From the NCBI GenBank assembly GCA_029782295.1, contig JAKOVB010000045.1:1-64000 (forward strand): 64,000 bases of DNA, given 5' to 3'. The DNA is from Pseudomonadota bacterium (GTDB lineage Bacteria > Pseudomonadota > Gammaproteobacteria > Burkholderiales > Methylophilaceae). This document shows, piece by piece, positions 28,188 to 38,860 of the stretch (the stretch's first letter is position 1; each line of letters begins with the position of its first letter). The notes below the pieces were generated by a model. The model did no database searches and was not told the DNA's origin. It saw nothing but the letters and a program-made list of their open reading frames with translations. Position numbers and translations under genes: made by a program.

Positions 28188-31100
28188 TCAACTTTCCGTT
28201 TGAATGACGAACAGGTCCTGGCCGGCGGTCACCTGACCACCTTCGTGACAGAACACATGGGTGACTTCTCCATCTGCCGGCGCCGTGACGCTGATTTCCA
28301 TTTTCATGGATTCCACGATCACGACCGTGTCGCCCTGTCTGACACGATCCCCGGGCTTGACCTTGACCTGCCAGAGGTTGCCTGCAACGTGGGAGGCCAC
28401 GGCACGGCTGTTGGCAGGCAGGTCAAGCTCGCTGTCCGGGCCGGCGCCTGCCACGTCATGGTCGCTGGAGTAGTGCGCCTGCCCCGTGGCGATCCAGCGT
28501 TCGCGCTCGGCATCGAATGCGGCTTGCTGGGCAGTCTTGAACGCGCTGATGGCGCCGGCGTTCTCGTCCAGGAAACGGTTGTATTCGCGCAGGCTGAAGG
28601 TTTGCTCCTCGATCCTGAGCTTGAATTTACCGCGCGGGAAGTCTTCCCGGATCTGCAGCAGTTCTTCGGCCGTGACCGGATAGAAGCGGATCTGGTCGAA
28701 GAAGCGTAGCAGCCAGGGCTTGCCCTCCGTGAAGTCGGCGGTCTGGTGCCAGCGGTTCCACATTTGCAGGGTGCGGCCAACGAACTGGTAGCCGCCGGGC
28801 CCTTCCATGCCGTAGACACACATGTAGGCCCCGCCGATACCGACGGCGTTTTCCGGCGTCCAGGTGCGTGCCGGGTTGTACTTGGTCGTGACCAGGCGAT
28901 GGCGCGGATCCACCGGCGTCGCGACGGGCGCTCCCAGGTAAACGTCGCCCAGCCCGAGCGTCAGGTAACTGGCACCGAAGACGATCTGTTTGACGTCCTC
29001 GATGCTGCCCAGTCCGTTGATGCGACGGATGAATTCGATATTGCTCGGACACCATGGCGCATCCTTGCGTACCGATTGCATGTACTTTTCGATGGCCAGC
29101 TGGGTCGCCTGGTCATCCCAGGAGAGCGGCAAGTGCACGATGCGGGTCGGTACCTGCATGTCTTCGATCGCGGGCAGTTCACGCTCGGCGTGCGCCAGGA
29201 TATCCATCAGGCGATCCAGCGGGAGCTGGCGCCCGTCGTAGTGCACCTGCAAAGAACGTATGCCAGGCGTCAGGTCCAGGATGCCCGGAATGGCCTGTTT
29301 CTCCAGCCAGGTCATGAGGGCGTGGACACGGAAGCGCAAGTTGAGATCCAGCACCAGCGGTCCATATTCGACCAGCAGGTTGCGGTCGCCCGCCTGACGG
29401 TAGGTCACGGCAATCTGCCCTGGTGTTTCCGGGATCTGATCCAGCAAAGGGGTATGGGGCGTGGTGGTGGAAGGCACTTGCTGCACCGGCAATGCACGCA
29501 GCGTCTCCACTTGTGCGTCCTGTTGCCGTTCCATCCTGACCGCTTCCGCTTGCGTCAGACGCTTGAACCTGACGGTATCGCCCGGCTTGAGCTGGCCCAT
29601 TTTCCAGAGTTCTGCCTGCACGATGGTGGCCGGACACACGAAGCCGCCCAGGCTGGGTCCGTCCGGTCCCAGGATGACCGGCATGTCGCCCGTGAAGTCC
29701 ACGGTGCCAATAGCGTAGGCATTGTCGTGGATGTTGGAGGGGTGCAACCCGGCTTCCCCGCCGTCCTGGCGCGCCCATTGCGGCTTGGGGCCGATCAGGC
29801 GGACGCCGGTCCGGTTGGAGTTGTAGTGCACTTCCCAATCGGTACTGAAAAACATGTCGATGTCGGATTCGGTAAAGAAATCCGGCGCACCGTGCGGGCC
29901 GTAAAGCACGCCGATTTCCCAGGCATGGCCATAATCGGGCAATAGATCGGATGGTATCGATTGCGGTTGCCCCACCATCGGTTCGTGACGGCCGAGATGC
30001 AGCACGTCCCCGACGCGCAGGGTGCGGCCGCCATGCCCCCCGAACTGACCGAGCGTAAACGTGGATTTGCTACCCAGGTAATCGGGCACGTCGAAACCGC
30101 CCTGTACGGCCAGATAGGTACGGCAACCGCCGCCGGCGATACTGCCGAGCTTGAGGATGCTGCCTGCCTTGACGTGGCACGATTGCCAGCGGTTCAGCGG
30201 TACCCCATCCAGTTCGGCCTGCATCGGCGCACCGGCCAGTGCGATCACGGCGTCGCAGTTGAATTTCAGCGTCGGCCCGATCAGGGTCAGTTCCAGCGCT
30301 GCGACCCCTTCGTCATTGCCGGCCAGTCGGTTGGCGTATCTGAAGGCGAGATGATCCATGGGGCCGGATGGTGGCACGCCCACGGCCCAGTACCCCAGGC
30401 GTCCTGGGTAGTCCTGAACGGTGCTCTGCACACCGGGTTCCAGCACGTCGATGGTGGCCGGGCGGTAATGGAAAGCGTTGAGGTAGCGGGTGACCTGCCG
30501 TCCAGCTGGGAATACCGCGTCGTTCAGCACCTGACGCAGGTATTCCAGATTGGTTTCGATGCCATCCAGCCGCGTTTCGGCCAGTACGCCCCGCAACTTG
30601 CCGATCGCAGCATCGCGGTCTTCTGCATGGACGAGCACCTTGGCGACCAGCGGATCGTAGAAGGGGGAGACCTCGCTGCCCTTTTCCACCCAGGTGTCGA
30701 TGCGTGCGCCATCCGGGAACGAGACCTCGGTCAGTATGCCGCTGCAGGGCTGGAAGTTCTTGTTCGGATCTTCCGCGTAGACGCGTACCTGGATGGCGTG
30801 GCCATGGGGACGGTGCTGATAATCCGCCAGGGGCAGCGGCTCATCGGCCGCGACGCGAATCATCCACTCCACCAGATCCAGACCGCTGACCAGTTCGGTG
30901 ACCCCATGCTCGACCTGAAGGCGAGTGTTCACTTCCAGGAAATAGAATTCGCCGGTGTCGTTGTCATACACGAACTCCACCGTTCCCGCGGAACGGTAGC
31001 CGATCGCCTGTCCCAGCTTGCGTGCGGTTTGCCACAGGCGTTGGCGCACGTCTTCCGCGATGTTCGGCGCAGGCGTTTCTTCGATGACTTTCTGGTTGCG

Positions 31101-31796
31101 TCGTTGCACCGAGCAGTCACGTTCGCCCAGAGCGATGACCTGTCCTTTGCCGTCCCCGAAAATCTGGACTTCGATGTGCCGTGCCGCCTGAACGTATTTC
31201 TCGAGGTAAAGGCCGCTTTCCTTGAAGTTGGCGCGCGACAGGCGCTGTACGGATTCGAACGCCTCGGTCAGCTGGTCGGCGCTCCAGATCAGCTGCATGC
31301 CGATGCCGCCGCCACCGGCGGTACTCTTGAGCATGACCGGGTAACCGATCCGGGCGGCTTCGGCCATGGCCTCGGTGGCGTCGGACAACAGGCCGGTCCC
31401 GGGCAGCAGGGGCACCTGATTGGCCGCGGCCAGTTCACGGGCAGTGTGCTTGAGCCCGAAATCGCGCATTTGCTGCGGGGTCGGGCCGATGAAAGCGATG
31501 CCTGCAGCCTCGCAGGCCTCGGCAAAGCCGGGGTTCTCGGACAGGAAGCCGTAGCCGGGATGGATCGCCTGTGCGCCTGTCGAACGGGCGGCGGCCAGGA
31601 TGTTGTCGACGTTGAGATAACTTTCGCCGGCAGGTGCCGGTCCGACGCAGATCGCCTCGTCAGCTTCCAGGACGTGGCGCGCCTGGGCATCCGCCTCGGA
31701 ATACACGGCGACGGAAGCCACCCCCATGCGCTTTAACGTACGCATGATGCGGCAGGCGATTTCGCCACGATTGGCGATCAAAACCTTTTTAAACAT
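28188..31796 (-). CDS. uca: Biotin-dependent guanidine/urea carboxylase
   Basis: A 1202-residue biotin enzyme. It has a biotin carboxylase domain (~1-450, with the ATP-grasp glycine loop K-S-T-A-G-G-G-G), a carboxyltransferase part related to KipI/KipA allophanate-hydrolase subunits (~460-1020), and a C-terminal biotinyl domain with E-S-M-K-M and biotinylated K1165. Such proteins were long called urea carboxylase. Those encoded next to two DUF1989 genes are now known to prefer guanidine, giving carboxyguanidine. The context favours guanidine here, but the substrate-discriminating residues need an alignment. ATG at 31796 has GGGAGA upstream. Confidence 0.93.
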   Translation of the reverse strand: MFKKVLIANRGEIACRIMRTLKRMGVASVAVYSEADAQARHVLEADEAICVGPAPAGESYLNVDNILAAARSTGAQAIHPGYGFLSENPGFAEACEAAGIAFIGPTPQQMRDFGLKHTARELAAANQVPLLPGTGLLSDATEAMAEAARIGYPVMLKSTAGGGGIGMQLIWSADQLTEAFESVQRLSRANFKESGLYLEKYVQAARHIEVQIFGDGKGQVIALGERDCSVQRRNQKVIEETPAPNIAEDVRQRLWQTARKLGQAIGYRSAGTVEFVYDNDTGEFYFLEVNTRLQVEHGVTELVSGLDLVEWMIRVAADEPLPLADYQHRPHGHAIQVRVYAEDPNKNFQPCSGILTEVSFPDGARIDTWVEKGSEVSPFYDPLVAKVLVHAEDRDAAIGKLRGVLAETRLDGIETNLEYLRQVLNDAVFPAGRQVTRYLNAFHYRPATIDVLEPGVQSTVQDYPGRLGYWAVGVPPSGPMDHLAFRYANRLAGNDEGVAALELTLIGPTLKFNCDAVIALAGAPMQAELDGVPLNRWQSCHVKAGSILKLGSIAGGGCRTYLAVQGGFDVPDYLGSKSTFTLGQFGGHGGRTLRVGDVLHLGRHEPMVGQPQSIPSDLLPDYGHAWEIGVLYGPHGAPDFFTESDIDMFFSTDWEVHYNSNRTGVRLIGPKPQWARQDGGEAGLHPSNIHDNAYAIGTVDFTGDMPVILGPDGPSLGGFVCPATIVQAELWKMGQLKPGDTVRFKRLTQAEAVRMERQQDAQVETLRALPVQQVPSTTTPHTPLLDQIPETPGQIAVTYRQAGDRNLLVEYGPLVLDLNLRFRVHALMTWLEKQAIPGILDLTPGIRSLQVHYDGRQLPLDRLMDILAHAERELPAIEDMQVPTRIVHLPLSWDDQATQLAIEKYMQSVRKDAPWCPSNIEFIRRINGLGSIEDVKQIVFGASYLTLGLGDVYLGAPVATPVDPRHRLVTTKYNPARTWTPENAVGIGGAYMCVYGMEGPGGYQFVGRTLQMWNRWHQTADFTEGKPWLLRFFDQIRFYPVTAEELLQIREDFPRGKFKLRIEEQTFSLREYNRFLDENAGAISAFKTAQQAAFDAERERWIATGQAHYSSDHDVAGAGPDSELDLPANSRAVASHVAGNLWQVKVKPGDRVRQGDTVVIVESMKMEISVTAPADGEVTHVFCHEGGQVTAGQDLFVIQTES

Positions 31797-31821
31797 GATA
31801 ACGGGCTCTCCCGGGATTACG

Positions 31822-31869
31822 GGCGGGTCGTCCCGCCTCATTCTGGTTCATGCGCCGGGTCGTCCCGGC
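31822..31869 (-). repeat. Twin intercistronic hairpins with identical loops
   Basis: Two perfect 6-bp GC stems, GGCGGG/CCCGCC at 31822-31837 and GCCGGG/CCCGGC at 31854-31869, each close the same 4-base loop (ACGA on the minus strand). They lie between the second DUF1989 gene and the carboxylase gene, with no T-run. They may set processing or relative expression in the operon. Confidence 0.6.
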
Positions 31870-31873
31870 GGGA

Positions 31874-32530
31874 TTACCCTTGCAAATCCCATACCAGCAT
31901 GCGAACCGGCGTCGGGTTGTAGGCATTGCAGGGATTGTTGAGTTGCGGGCAGTTGGACACCAGCACCACGACATCCATCTCCGCACGCATCTCGACGTAC
32001 TTGCCGGGCGCCGAAATGCCGTCTGCGAATGTCAGTCCGCCGTCCGGCGTGACCGGCACGTTCATGAAGAAATTGATGTTGGCCGTGATGTCGCGTTTGG
32101 TCATGTTCCGGTGCAATGCACAATTACAGTGCGCAAGTGCATGCATGAAATTGTCGCGGCAGCTGTGCATGGGGCGTTTGTCCAGGGCGTAGCGCACGGT
32201 ATTGCTTTCCGCCGCACAGGCGCCGCCCAGCGTGTCGTGACGACCACAGGTGTCGGCGACGATGGTGAGCAGCGGGTTCCCCTCGGTGCTGTAGAGCACC
32301 GAGCCGGTCGTGAGATACAGTCGACCCTGGCGCTGGATGGTGTCGACCGCGCTGTAGCGCTCTTCCGGATCGTCGGCGTTGTAGAACAGGGTGTCGACGG
32401 CCTGATTGCCTTCGAGATCGAGAATACGGAACACCTGGCCCTTTTTGACTACGCCCATCCAGGGCTCCCCTGCCGGGCAGGTTTCATCCAGTATGGCGTG
32501 TTCGGGCAGTAAATTGCTTGTCGTCAACAT
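31874..32530 (-). CDS. DUF1989 protein, carboxyguanidine deiminase subunit (UAAP2-type)
   Basis: A 218-residue DUF1989 protein of the type annotated as urea amidolyase-associated protein 2. Blocks include [20 protein letters not shown], a C-G-R-H-D-T metal-site-like motif near the middle, and N-I-N-F-F-M-N-V. Paired DUF1989 proteins form carboxyguanidine deiminase, which converts carboxyguanidine to allophanate plus ammonia (established in other bacteria). It follows its partner by 2 bases and precedes the carboxylase gene after a gap with two hairpins. Confidence 0.87.
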   Translation of the reverse strand: MLTTSNLLPEHAILDETCPAGEPWMGVVKKGQVFRILDLEGNQAVDTLFYNADDPEERYSAVDTIQRQGRLYLTTGSVLYSTEGNPLLTIVADTCGRHDTLGGACAAESNTVRYALDKRPMHSCRDNFMHALAHCNCALHRNMTKRDITANINFFMNVPVTPDGGLTFADGISAPGKYVEMRAEMDVVVLVSNCPQLNNPCNAYNPTPVRMLVWDLQG

Positions 32531-32532
32531 GA

Positions 32533-33246
32533 TCAGCTCGCGTAGTAACGTTCGGTATTGATGAAGCCGCGCTGGTTCTGCGGGCAGGCGTTCCGGCAGA
32601 GGTCATCTGGGGCTGCCAGTCCCGCGTGCAATGCAGTCAGCATGACGGCCGCCGGCTTGTACTGCGGACCGGGATCGAGCGGGTGCGGTGCAGTAGACAG
32701 AACGACCAGCACATCCATGTCGAAGCGCAGTTCCACCGTGGAGCCGGCCTCGCTGTTCCCGGCATGGAACTGCAGGCAGCCGTCGTCGTCGGCTGTCACC
32801 TTGCTGAAGAAGTTGACGTTGGCCACCAGGTCGCGCTTGCCCATGCCCCACTTGCCGAGTTCGATCAACAGGCCGTCCTTGCCGCTGCGAACCATCTCGT
32901 TGCGATGACTCTGGAAATTCGCCTTGCCGTATTTCTGCTCCACCAGAGCGGCATCGGATACCCCGCAGATGGTGTCATGCCAGCCAACGCTGTCATGGAT
33001 GACGGAACACAATACGCGCCCCATATCCGAGTAACAGACGTTGCCGGCAGTGAGGAAGGCGGTGTGCTGGGCCTTGAGCGTATCCGGCATGTTGTAGCGC
33101 TCCAGTTTTTCCTCGCGGTTGAAAAAGAGTGCGGAGACGTTGGCCCCGCCTTCCAGGTCGGTCAGTCGCAACGCGCTGCCGCGGCGCATGATGCCCGACC
33201 AATGGTTGCCACCGGGGATGCGTTCTTCCCAAAGGATGTCGTTCAT
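32533..33246 (-). CDS. DUF1989 protein, carboxyguanidine deiminase subunit (UAAP1-type)
   Basis: A 237-residue paralogue of the next gene, annotated elsewhere as urea amidolyase-associated protein 1. It has [29 protein letters not shown] and N-V-N-F-F-S-K-V. It should form a heteromer with the UAAP2-type protein. AAGGAA lies 8 bases before the ATG, and the ATG overlaps the stop of the NikR-like gene (ATGA), so regulator and enzyme are co-translated. Confidence 0.87.
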   Translation of the reverse strand: MNDILWEERIPGGNHWSGIMRRGSALRLTDLEGGANVSALFFNREEKLERYNMPDTLKAQHTAFLTAGNVCYSDMGRVLCSVIHDSVGWHDTICGVSDAALVEQKYGKANFQSHRNEMVRSGKDGLLIELGKWGMGKRDLVANVNFFSKVTADDDGCLQFHAGNSEAGSTVELRFDMDVLVVLSTAPHPLDPGPQYKPAAVMLTALHAGLAAPDDLCRNACPQNQRGFINTERYYAS

Positions 33247-33719
33247 TGCATATTTCCTTGTGATGTCTGTTCTGTCATCGGGTGTAACGGCGGGATGACG
33301 GCCGCCATGAGCTGCAACTTGCCGGTAATGACTCCCCGCAGCGTCACGAACCTGTCGGCGATGGCCTGTACCTTCTGGGCGGGCCCCTGCACCAGGATGA
33401 CCTCCAGCGTCTGGTTGTTCATCAGCGGCACATGCAAGGAGCTGATGACCTCGTCCAGATACTGGTACTGCAGGTCGGCCAGGGTGCTCTGCAGGCCGCG
33501 CGTCGTGTTGTGGTAGAGCAGGGTGATGGTGCCGGCCATGACCTCGTTGCCGGAGACGCGCTGATGTTCGAGCACGTGCTGGCGCAGCATGACGTTGATC
33601 GCCTGCGAGCGGCTGCCGAATCCGCGGCTGGCCACCATGGCATCGACATCTGCCTGCAGGTCGTCCGGCAGCGAAATGCTGATGCGGCTGACCGGGCGGG
33701 TTTTCTGCTTGAGGTTCAT
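33243..33719 (-). CDS. NikR-like ribbon-helix-helix regulator without a nickel site
   Basis: A 158-residue protein with NikR architecture. The ribbon-helix-helix DNA-binding domain spans ~11-55 (R-I-S-I-S-L-P-D-D-L...S-R-S-Q-A-I-N-V-M-L-R), followed by an ACT-like ligand domain (~62-142). Aligned by eye to E. coli NikR, only H96 (for H87) of the four nickel ligands remains. The others are Y85 (for H76), P98 (for H89) and T104 (for C95). It should bind DNA but not nickel in the usual way, and may sense an operon substrate (inference). A NikR-geometry inverted repeat lies at the operon promoter. The start was set at the methionine before the RHH domain. Confidence 0.8.
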   Translation of the reverse strand: MNLKQKTRPVSRISISLPDDLQADVDAMVASRGFGSRSQAINVMLRQHVLEHQRVSGNEVMAGTITLLYHNTTRGLQSTLADLQYQYLDEVISSLHVPLMNNQTLEVILVQGPAQKVQAIADRFVTLRGVITGKLQLMAAVIPPLHPMTEQTSQGNMQ

Positions 33720-33733
33720 GGCTTCGTCATGGG

Positions 33734-35098
33734 TCAGAACATGTAGCTGTAGCGTTCGGTTTCCCACTGGCTGACCGTCAGGTGGTAGGTCTCCCATTCA
33801 TCCGTCTTGTAGGCGATGAACTCGTCACGCAATTCCTGCCCCAGGGTTTTGGTCACCAGCGGGTCGGCGGCAAAGGCGCGCACCGCCTCCTGCAGGGTTT
33901 GCGGCAGGAAGTCGATGCCACGTGCGAGACGTTCCGCCTCGGGGATGGCGTACAGGTTGTCCTCGTTGGGGGCGCCAGGGTCCAGGCCTTCCCGGATGCC
34001 TTCCAGCCCGGCGGCCAGGGCCAGCGTCGCAGCGAGGTAAGGATTGACCGCTCCGTCGGCATTGCGCGACTCGCAGCGTCCGCCGCCCGCAGGGACGCGC
34101 ACCGAATTGGTGCGGTTGTTGGAACCGTAGGAATTGAACACCGGCGCCCAGCTGAAGTAGCTCATGCGCCCCTGGCGAACCAGCCGCTTGTAACTGTTGA
34201 CCGTAGGTGCGAACACGGCGCACAGCGCTGGGCCGTGCTTGAGGATTCCCGCGATGAACTGATACCCGAGCTTGGTCAGGCCGAGCCCGCGCGGATCATC
34301 CTTGGGGTCGCAGGCGAACAGGTTCTTGCCGGTCCCGAGGTCATACAGCGACATGTTGAAATGGGCGCCGGTACCGGTCTTGTCGGCGAAGGGCTTGGGC
34401 ATCATGGTGGCGAGCAACCCGTCTTCCTTGGCGTAATGCTTGGCCATGTAGCGGAAAAAGGTCAGGCGGTCGCACATGGTCAGCGCGTCGCTGTAATTGA
34501 AATCGAATTCGAACTGGCTGTTGCCGTCTTCATGGTCGAAGGAGTACAGGTCCCAGCCAAGGTCGTTGATGGCCGTCGCCATCTTGTCCAGCCAGCCGAA
34601 GTTATCCATGAATCCGCGCACGTCGTAGCAAGGCTTGGTGAGCTTGTCGTCCGGATTCGGTACGACCAGCGTGCCGTCTGCCTCCTGCTTCAGCAGGTAA
34701 ATCTCGCACTCGATGCCGAGGTTGAAGCCGAAGCCCATCTCCGCAGCCTGTGCCAGCGCGTTCTTCAGTGCCACCCGGGTGTTCAGGGGATACGGCTTGC
34801 CCTGGAAGCCATTGTCTGCCGGCATCCATGCCACCTTCGGCTCCCATGGCAGGGGGATGATGTGGTCGAGGTCGGGGATGGAATTCAGTTCATCGTCGCT
34901 CGGCGCCTGGCCCAGCCCGTCCAGCGCGTAACCGGTATATCGTTCCGACCCCGCGGCCATCTGCGGCAGATGGTCGATCGGAACGACCTTGGCCTTGGGG
35001 ATGCCGTGGATGTCGACGTAGGCGCCGATGCAATATTTCACGCCCTTGGCCTTGAGATCTGCCTGGATGCTTGCGATTTCTGCTGCTGACTTCGACAT
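33734..35098 (-). CDS. glnT: GlnT-type glutamine synthetase (or gamma-glutamylamide synthetase)
   Basis: A 454-residue glutamine synthetase-fold enzyme distinct from the GlnA at 17.3 kb. It has N-S-Y-K-R-L-V, the ATP/glutamate blocks [10 protein letters not shown] and [12 protein letters not shown], and N-L-Y-A-I-P at the tyrosine loop. Relatives labelled GlnT or GS type III include gamma-glutamylmethylamide synthetases that load methylamine on glutamate. In this operon it could assimilate the ammonia released or capture an alkylamine from a substituted guanidine (inference). Start supported by AAAGG upstream. Confidence 0.88.
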   Translation of the reverse strand: MSKSAAEIASIQADLKAKGVKYCIGAYVDIHGIPKAKVVPIDHLPQMAAGSERYTGYALDGLGQAPSDDELNSIPDLDHIIPLPWEPKVAWMPADNGFQGKPYPLNTRVALKNALAQAAEMGFGFNLGIECEIYLLKQEADGTLVVPNPDDKLTKPCYDVRGFMDNFGWLDKMATAINDLGWDLYSFDHEDGNSQFEFDFNYSDALTMCDRLTFFRYMAKHYAKEDGLLATMMPKPFADKTGTGAHFNMSLYDLGTGKNLFACDPKDDPRGLGLTKLGYQFIAGILKHGPALCAVFAPTVNSYKRLVRQGRMSYFSWAPVFNSYGSNNRTNSVRVPAGGGRCESRNADGAVNPYLAATLALAAGLEGIREGLDPGAPNEDNLYAIPEAERLARGIDFLPQTLQEAVRAFAADPLVTKTLGQELRDEFIAYKTDEWETYHLTVSQWETERYSYMF

Positions 35099-35138
35099 GG
35101 CTTTACCTTTCAAAAACATCGATCAAATGGAAACTGCC

Positions 35139-35909
35139 TCAGCCGTGTACATGGCTGAAATAGGAATACGAGAGGGGCGGCGTCTCCTGCATGCCCTTGC
35201 GGACCAGTGCACTCAGGTCCTCCACCATCCAGTCGAACCAGACGGAACCTTTTTCGGCGGATGATTTGCTGGGCTGGCCGGTCACGCCGTTCAGGCTGGT
35301 GCGGTTGACCGGATGGGCAAACACGAGGCCATCGGTACGGTCAGGATCATCGGCCGCGGCAAGCTTGCTTTCACGGACCATGTCCGGTGCCTTGGCCAGC
35401 ATCAGCGAAGTCTCCGCGTCGTTGGCGTGCCAGTCGTCGCCATCGGCGAAATGGAATTCGCGGACCCTGGGGCTGATGGTGGCCGAGTTGAAAACGGCCA
35501 CCATCATGTCGTCATGGGCGCTACGCAGCATCTCCAGCGCACATCGGAGCGGCGCGGCATTGGTGACGTGGGTGTTGACGATGAACAGGCGGCGTACCCC
35601 GCTGGCGTAAGCCCAGTCCCCGATTTCCTTGATCAGGTTGATCAACGTGATCGGCGTCACGGCGATGGTGCCGGGCCAACGCTGGCTATGTCCGACCGAG
35701 CAGCCGTAGGGCATGGTCGGTAGCATGGGTACCCGAACCTGTTCGGCGACGGCGCGGCAAAGGATGTCCGCCAGGATGTAGTCCATGCCACAGCCCATGT
35801 GCGGGCCGTGCTGCTCGGTTGCGCCGATGGGCAGGATGGCGCTCTGGTTTGCCACGGCGAGTTTGGACGGCATTTCATCCCAGGTGGTGTGTGACCATTG
35901 CATCGTCAT
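35139..35909 (-). CDS. Creatininase-family amidohydrolase
   Basis: A 256-residue protein of the creatininase fold. It shows G-A-T-E-Q-H-G-P-H-M with the Glu and His metal ligands, a following Asp, G-H-S-Q-R-W-P-G-T, N-T-H-V-T-N (usually N-G-H-G-G-N) and H-A-N-D-A-E-T-S (usually H-A-G-x-x-E-T-S). It probably hydrolyses a cyclic or linear amide or amidine C-N bond. Creatinine, a cyclic methylguanidine derivative, would fit the operon, but the altered motifs forbid a firm call. The start at ATG 35909 has GGAG five bases upstream. The longer GTG start would overlap the ATPase stop. Confidence 0.8.
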   Translation of the reverse strand: MTMQWSHTTWDEMPSKLAVANQSAILPIGATEQHGPHMGCGMDYILADILCRAVAEQVRVPMLPTMPYGCSVGHSQRWPGTIAVTPITLINLIKEIGDWAYASGVRRLFIVNTHVTNAAPLRCALEMLRSAHDDMMVAVFNSATISPRVREFHFADGDDWHANDAETSLMLAKAPDMVRESKLAAADDPDRTDGLVFAHPVNRTSLNGVTGQPSKSSAEKGSVWFDWMVEDLSALVRKGMQETPPLSYSYFSHVHG

Positions 35910-35911
35910 GA

Positions 35912-36820
35912 TCACTCCACGTTGTCCGCTACGTTGACGAAACGGATCATGTGCGGCTTCACCTCGGCATCCGGGTCCGGTTCCGGTTCGGGCGGGTGGA
36001 TCAGCGCTTCCAGCCTGGCCTTGGTCGCCAGGAATTCCGGACTGGTGGACTGGTTGGCATGGCGCGGGCGCGGTACGGGGACCTCGATCAGTTCCTGCAC
36101 TTCGCCCGGATGGGCCTTGAGCACGAGGATGCGATCAGCCAGGAATATCGCCTCATCCAGATCGTGTGTGATGAACAGGATGGTGATGTCGATGTTGCGC
36201 CAGATTTCCAGCAGATGCGCCTGCATGCGGGCACGTGATTGTGCATCCAGGGCGCCGAACGGCTCGTCCATGAGCAGGATGCGGGGCTGGTTGACCAGCG
36301 CCCGTGCGATGGCGACACGCTGCTTCATGCCACCGGAAAGTTCATGCGGGTAAGCGTTGGCGAACCTTTCCAGCCCGACCAGTTCCAGCCACAATTCCGC
36401 CTCGCGGCCTGCCTCGAACGCGCTGGTGCCGTTCATCTCCAGCCCGAACATGACGTTCTTCTTCACCGTCAGCCACGGGAACAGGGTGTAGCCCTGGAAG
36501 ACCATGCCGCGATCGCGGCCGGGCCCGGTCACCGGTTTGCCGTCCAGCAGCACATCGCCGGAGGTATGCGACTCCAGTCCGGCCAGGATGCGAATCAGGG
36601 TCGACTTGCCGCAACCGGAAGGACCCAGCACGCAGACGAATTCGCGGCGATGGGTCTTGAAGTTGATCCCCTTGAGCGCGGTCACATCGCCTTTGGTCGA
36701 TTTGTAGACCTTGCCGAGGTCTTTCACTTCCAGAACCACATCACGCTGCTTTAGCCGTGCGAAGCGATCCCTGACTGTTTCGGACTGATCAAGATAGCTG
36801 GGTAACTGTGGATGCTTCAT
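35912..36820 (-). CDS. ABC transporter ATP-binding protein (NitT/TauT type)
   Basis: A 302-residue nucleotide-binding subunit. It has Walker [11 protein letters not shown]-loop G-Y-T-L-F-P-W, signature L-S-G-G-M-K-Q-R and Walker [13 protein letters not shown], with a Pro/Glu-rich C-terminal tail. It pairs with the permease and binding protein upstream. An AAGGA site suits the ATG at 36820. An ATG at 36826 overlaps the permease stop but has the ribosome binding site directly against it. Confidence 0.92.
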   Translation of the reverse strand: MKHPQLPSYLDQSETVRDRFARLKQRDVVLEVKDLGKVYKSTKGDVTALKGINFKTHRREFVCVLGPSGCGKSTLIRILAGLESHTSGDVLLDGKPVTGPGRDRGMVFQGYTLFPWLTVKKNVMFGLEMNGTSAFEAGREAELWLELVGLERFANAYPHELSGGMKQRVAIARALVNQPRILLMDEPFGALDAQSRARMQAHLLEIWRNIDITILFITHDLDEAIFLADRILVLKAHPGEVQELIEVPVPRPRHANQSTSPEFLATKARLEALIHPPEPEPDPDAEVKPHMIRFVNVADNVE

Positions 36821-36822
36821 GT

Positions 36823-37788
36823 TCATTCCTTATTCGCCGGGCGATCCCATGGGAAAAGCTTCTTGCCTAGCCTGGCCAGCAACTGGTCGCTGCCGAGGCC
36901 GAGCAGGCCGATCATGAAGATCGCGGCATAGACATTGTCGAAATGCTGGTAGCGCGCCTGTTGCGTGATAAACCAGGTAATCCCCGAGGAGGTACCGATC
37001 AGTTCTGCCACGATCAGGTAGGTCCAGGCCCATCCCAGCAGGATGCGCTGGTCACGGTAGAGTTCTGGCAGGATGCCGGGCAGGATGACGTGGAACAGCA
37101 GGCGGATCCGATTGGTGCCCAGCGTCATCGCGGCTTCGAGCAGGGCGTAGTCCAGCTTGCGTGTGGTATTGGCGATGATGAGGACTTGCTGGAACAGCGT
37201 GCCGATGACGATGATGCTGATCTTGGGCCCGTCGTAGATCCCCAGGATGGCCACCGCCAGAGCCCCGAAGGCCGGTGCCGGCAGGTAGCGGAAAAATTCG
37301 ATGAAAGGCTCGTTCAGGCGTGAGACGGCGCTGTAGGTGCCGCACAGGATGCCCAAGGGGACCCCGATCAGGGAAGAGATCAGAAACCCCCAGAAGATGA
37401 TCTGCACGCTATGCCAGAGGCTTTCGTGCAGCCACTGCCCGTCATGCTGCTCGGGCGGTGTGATGAATGCAGTGTAGAACGCCTTGGCCACCTCGTGAGG
37501 TGCCGGCAGATAGATGGGGTTGGCGGGATTTCCTTCAGGCAATATCTTGCCCAGGGATTGCATGGTGGAAGACTCTTCGGCAAAAACCCCCTTGTCGACC
37601 AGCATGCCGACCTGGAAGTAATCCACGTCGCCGGGGTTGTTGACCAGCACCATCGGATGCCAGACAAAGGGCACGTAGCTGACGATGCACCAGACCAGCA
37701 AAGGCAGCAGAAATGAACCGGCGCCAAGCATGGTTCTCTTGCGCGGAGACAGTTCCCTGCGGACCGCAAACCAGGATGAGAGATTCAT
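36823..37788 (-). CDS. ABC transporter permease (NitT/TauT type)
   Basis: A 321-residue inner-membrane permease. One N-terminal helix (~20-45) and a periplasmic insertion of ~85 residues precede about five more helices. The ATPase-contact (EAA-like) loop reads [20 protein letters not shown]. The family imports nitrate, taurine, cyanate and similar small nitrogen or sulfur compounds. Members encoded beside urea/guanidine carboxylases are associated with guanidine import. Confidence 0.92.
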   Translation of the reverse strand: MNLSSWFAVRRELSPRKRTMLGAGSFLLPLLVWCIVSYVPFVWHPMVLVNNPGDVDYFQVGMLVDKGVFAEESSTMQSLGKILPEGNPANPIYLPAPHEVAKAFYTAFITPPEQHDGQWLHESLWHSVQIIFWGFLISSLIGVPLGILCGTYSAVSRLNEPFIEFFRYLPAPAFGALAVAILGIYDGPKISIIVIGTLFQQVLIIANTTRKLDYALLEAAMTLGTNRIRLLFHVILPGILPELYRDQRILLGWAWTYLIVAELIGTSSGITWFITQQARYQHFDNVYAAIFMIGLLGLGSDQLLARLGKKLFPWDRPANKE

Positions 37789-37809
37789 TTCCGTGCCTTT
37801 CCCTGTTCG

Positions 37810-38808
37810 TTACTTCGTTGCCAGCGTCGGGTCGATGGCCTTGGTCAGGTCCTGCGGTTGCTTGTAGACGCCATTGGCCACGTTAAAGGTGTCTGCGATC
37901 TTGCTGGAGCCGTACAGGGACTTGAATCCGTCAGCCTTCACGAAAACCTTCTTGCCCTCCTCCAGGCTCAGCAGCTTGGTGCCCTTGAGCAGTGGCAGAT
38001 AAGCCTCGGGCTTCAAACCGACGCGGGCGGACATGATCTTGACGGCGTCCGGCTGGGTCTTCGGATCGTTGATGTAGGTCACCACCTTGTCCCAGACCTT
38101 GATCACCTTCTGCCATTCAGCGCGGTGAGCGGAAAGGCTGGCCGGATTGACGGTCACGACGTCGTAGATCAGCCCGGGCTCGTTGGCCGAGGTGTAGATC
38201 GGCTTGGCACCGGGGACGCGCTTCATGGCCTCGCCCGAGTTGGGCTGCCAGGCACCGATGGCGGCAAGATCCCCTGAAGCCAGGGCTTGCGGGGTTTCAT
38301 TGGTCTTGGTGTTGACGATGGTGACGTCGGATTCCTTCATCCCGGCCTTTTCGAGGCCGTTGAGCAGTAGCAGGTGCTCGACCAGGCCGGTTTCCAGGCC
38401 GATCTTCTTGCCCTTGAGGTCCTTGAGGCTCTTGATGCCGGGTTTGGCCACGATCATGTCGTTGCCGTTGGAGTAATCCGTCAGCATGATCATCACGTTC
38501 TTGGCCCCGCCGGAAGCCATGACCAGAGCATCGCCGTTGGTCACGGTCACTGCGTCGATCTTGCCGGCAGCGAAGGCGTCCATCGAGGCGGAATAGTCGA
38601 ACCAGTCGAAACGGACATCGACCCCGGCTTCTTTCAGCCATCCCTTTTCGATTGCGACCTGCCACGCGACCCATCCCGGCCAGTCGCTGTAACCGATCTT
38701 GAGAGGCTCTGCCCAGGTGGCTCCGGATGAGAGCATGACCACGGGCATGGAGAGCCCGAGAATGACCTGCTTCAATAAGCTGCTTTTGGATCTGGCTTGC
38801 TTTGACAT
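37810..38808 (-). CDS. ABC transporter substrate-binding protein, probable guanidine binder
   Basis: A 332-residue periplasmic protein of the NMT1/SsuA-like binding fold. A signal peptide (~1-33, probable cut after T-W-A) precedes a mature region opening [16 protein letters not shown]. Trp- and acid-rich stretches ([15 protein letters not shown]) could bind a cation such as guanidinium (inference). It is the first gene of the operon, with TAGGAG upstream. The promoter region carries sigma54, NtrC and inverted-repeat elements. Confidence 0.9.
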   Translation of the reverse strand: MSKQARSKSSLLKQVILGLSMPVVMLSSGATWAEPLKIGYSDWPGWVAWQVAIEKGWLKEAGVDVRFDWFDYSASMDAFAAGKIDAVTVTNGDALVMASGGAKNVMIMLTDYSNGNDMIVAKPGIKSLKDLKGKKIGLETGLVEHLLLLNGLEKAGMKESDVTIVNTKTNETPQALASGDLAAIGAWQPNSGEAMKRVPGAKPIYTSANEPGLIYDVVTVNPASLSAHRAEWQKVIKVWDKVVTYINDPKTQPDAVKIMSARVGLKPEAYLPLLKGTKLLSLEEGKKVFVKADGFKSLYGSSKIADTFNVANGVYKQPQDLTKAIDPTLATK

Positions 38809-38825
38809 GACGATCTCCTAAAGTT

Positions 38826-38859
38826 GAGTATTACTGGAACGAATGACAGTAATACTCAT
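38826..38859 (-). promoter_or_regulatory. NikR-geometry operator over the operon start site
   Basis: Perfect 12-bp arms TGAGTATTACTG and CAGTAATACTCA are separated by 10 bases, giving GTATTA-N16-TAATAC or GTATTAC-N14-GTAATAC. Known NikR operators have the same spacing (GTATGA-N16-TCATAC; GTGTTAC-N14-GTAACAC). It spans the predicted sigma54 transcription start and ends 17 bases before the ATG, so a bound protein should repress. Confidence 0.8.
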
Positions 38860-38860
38860 A

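Noticed and set aside
29961-31736. 591-codon plus-strand ORF opposite the carboxylase gene
   Set aside because: It mirrors the biotin carboxylase coding frame, has no recognisable domain and is a usual shadow of a GC-rich gene.
28188-31796. Plain urea carboxylase in a urea amidolyase pathway
   Set aside because: Not excluded, but two DUF1989 genes and a NitT/TauT-type importer fit the carboxyguanidine route better; no urea-specific gene such as urtA-like or urease is present.
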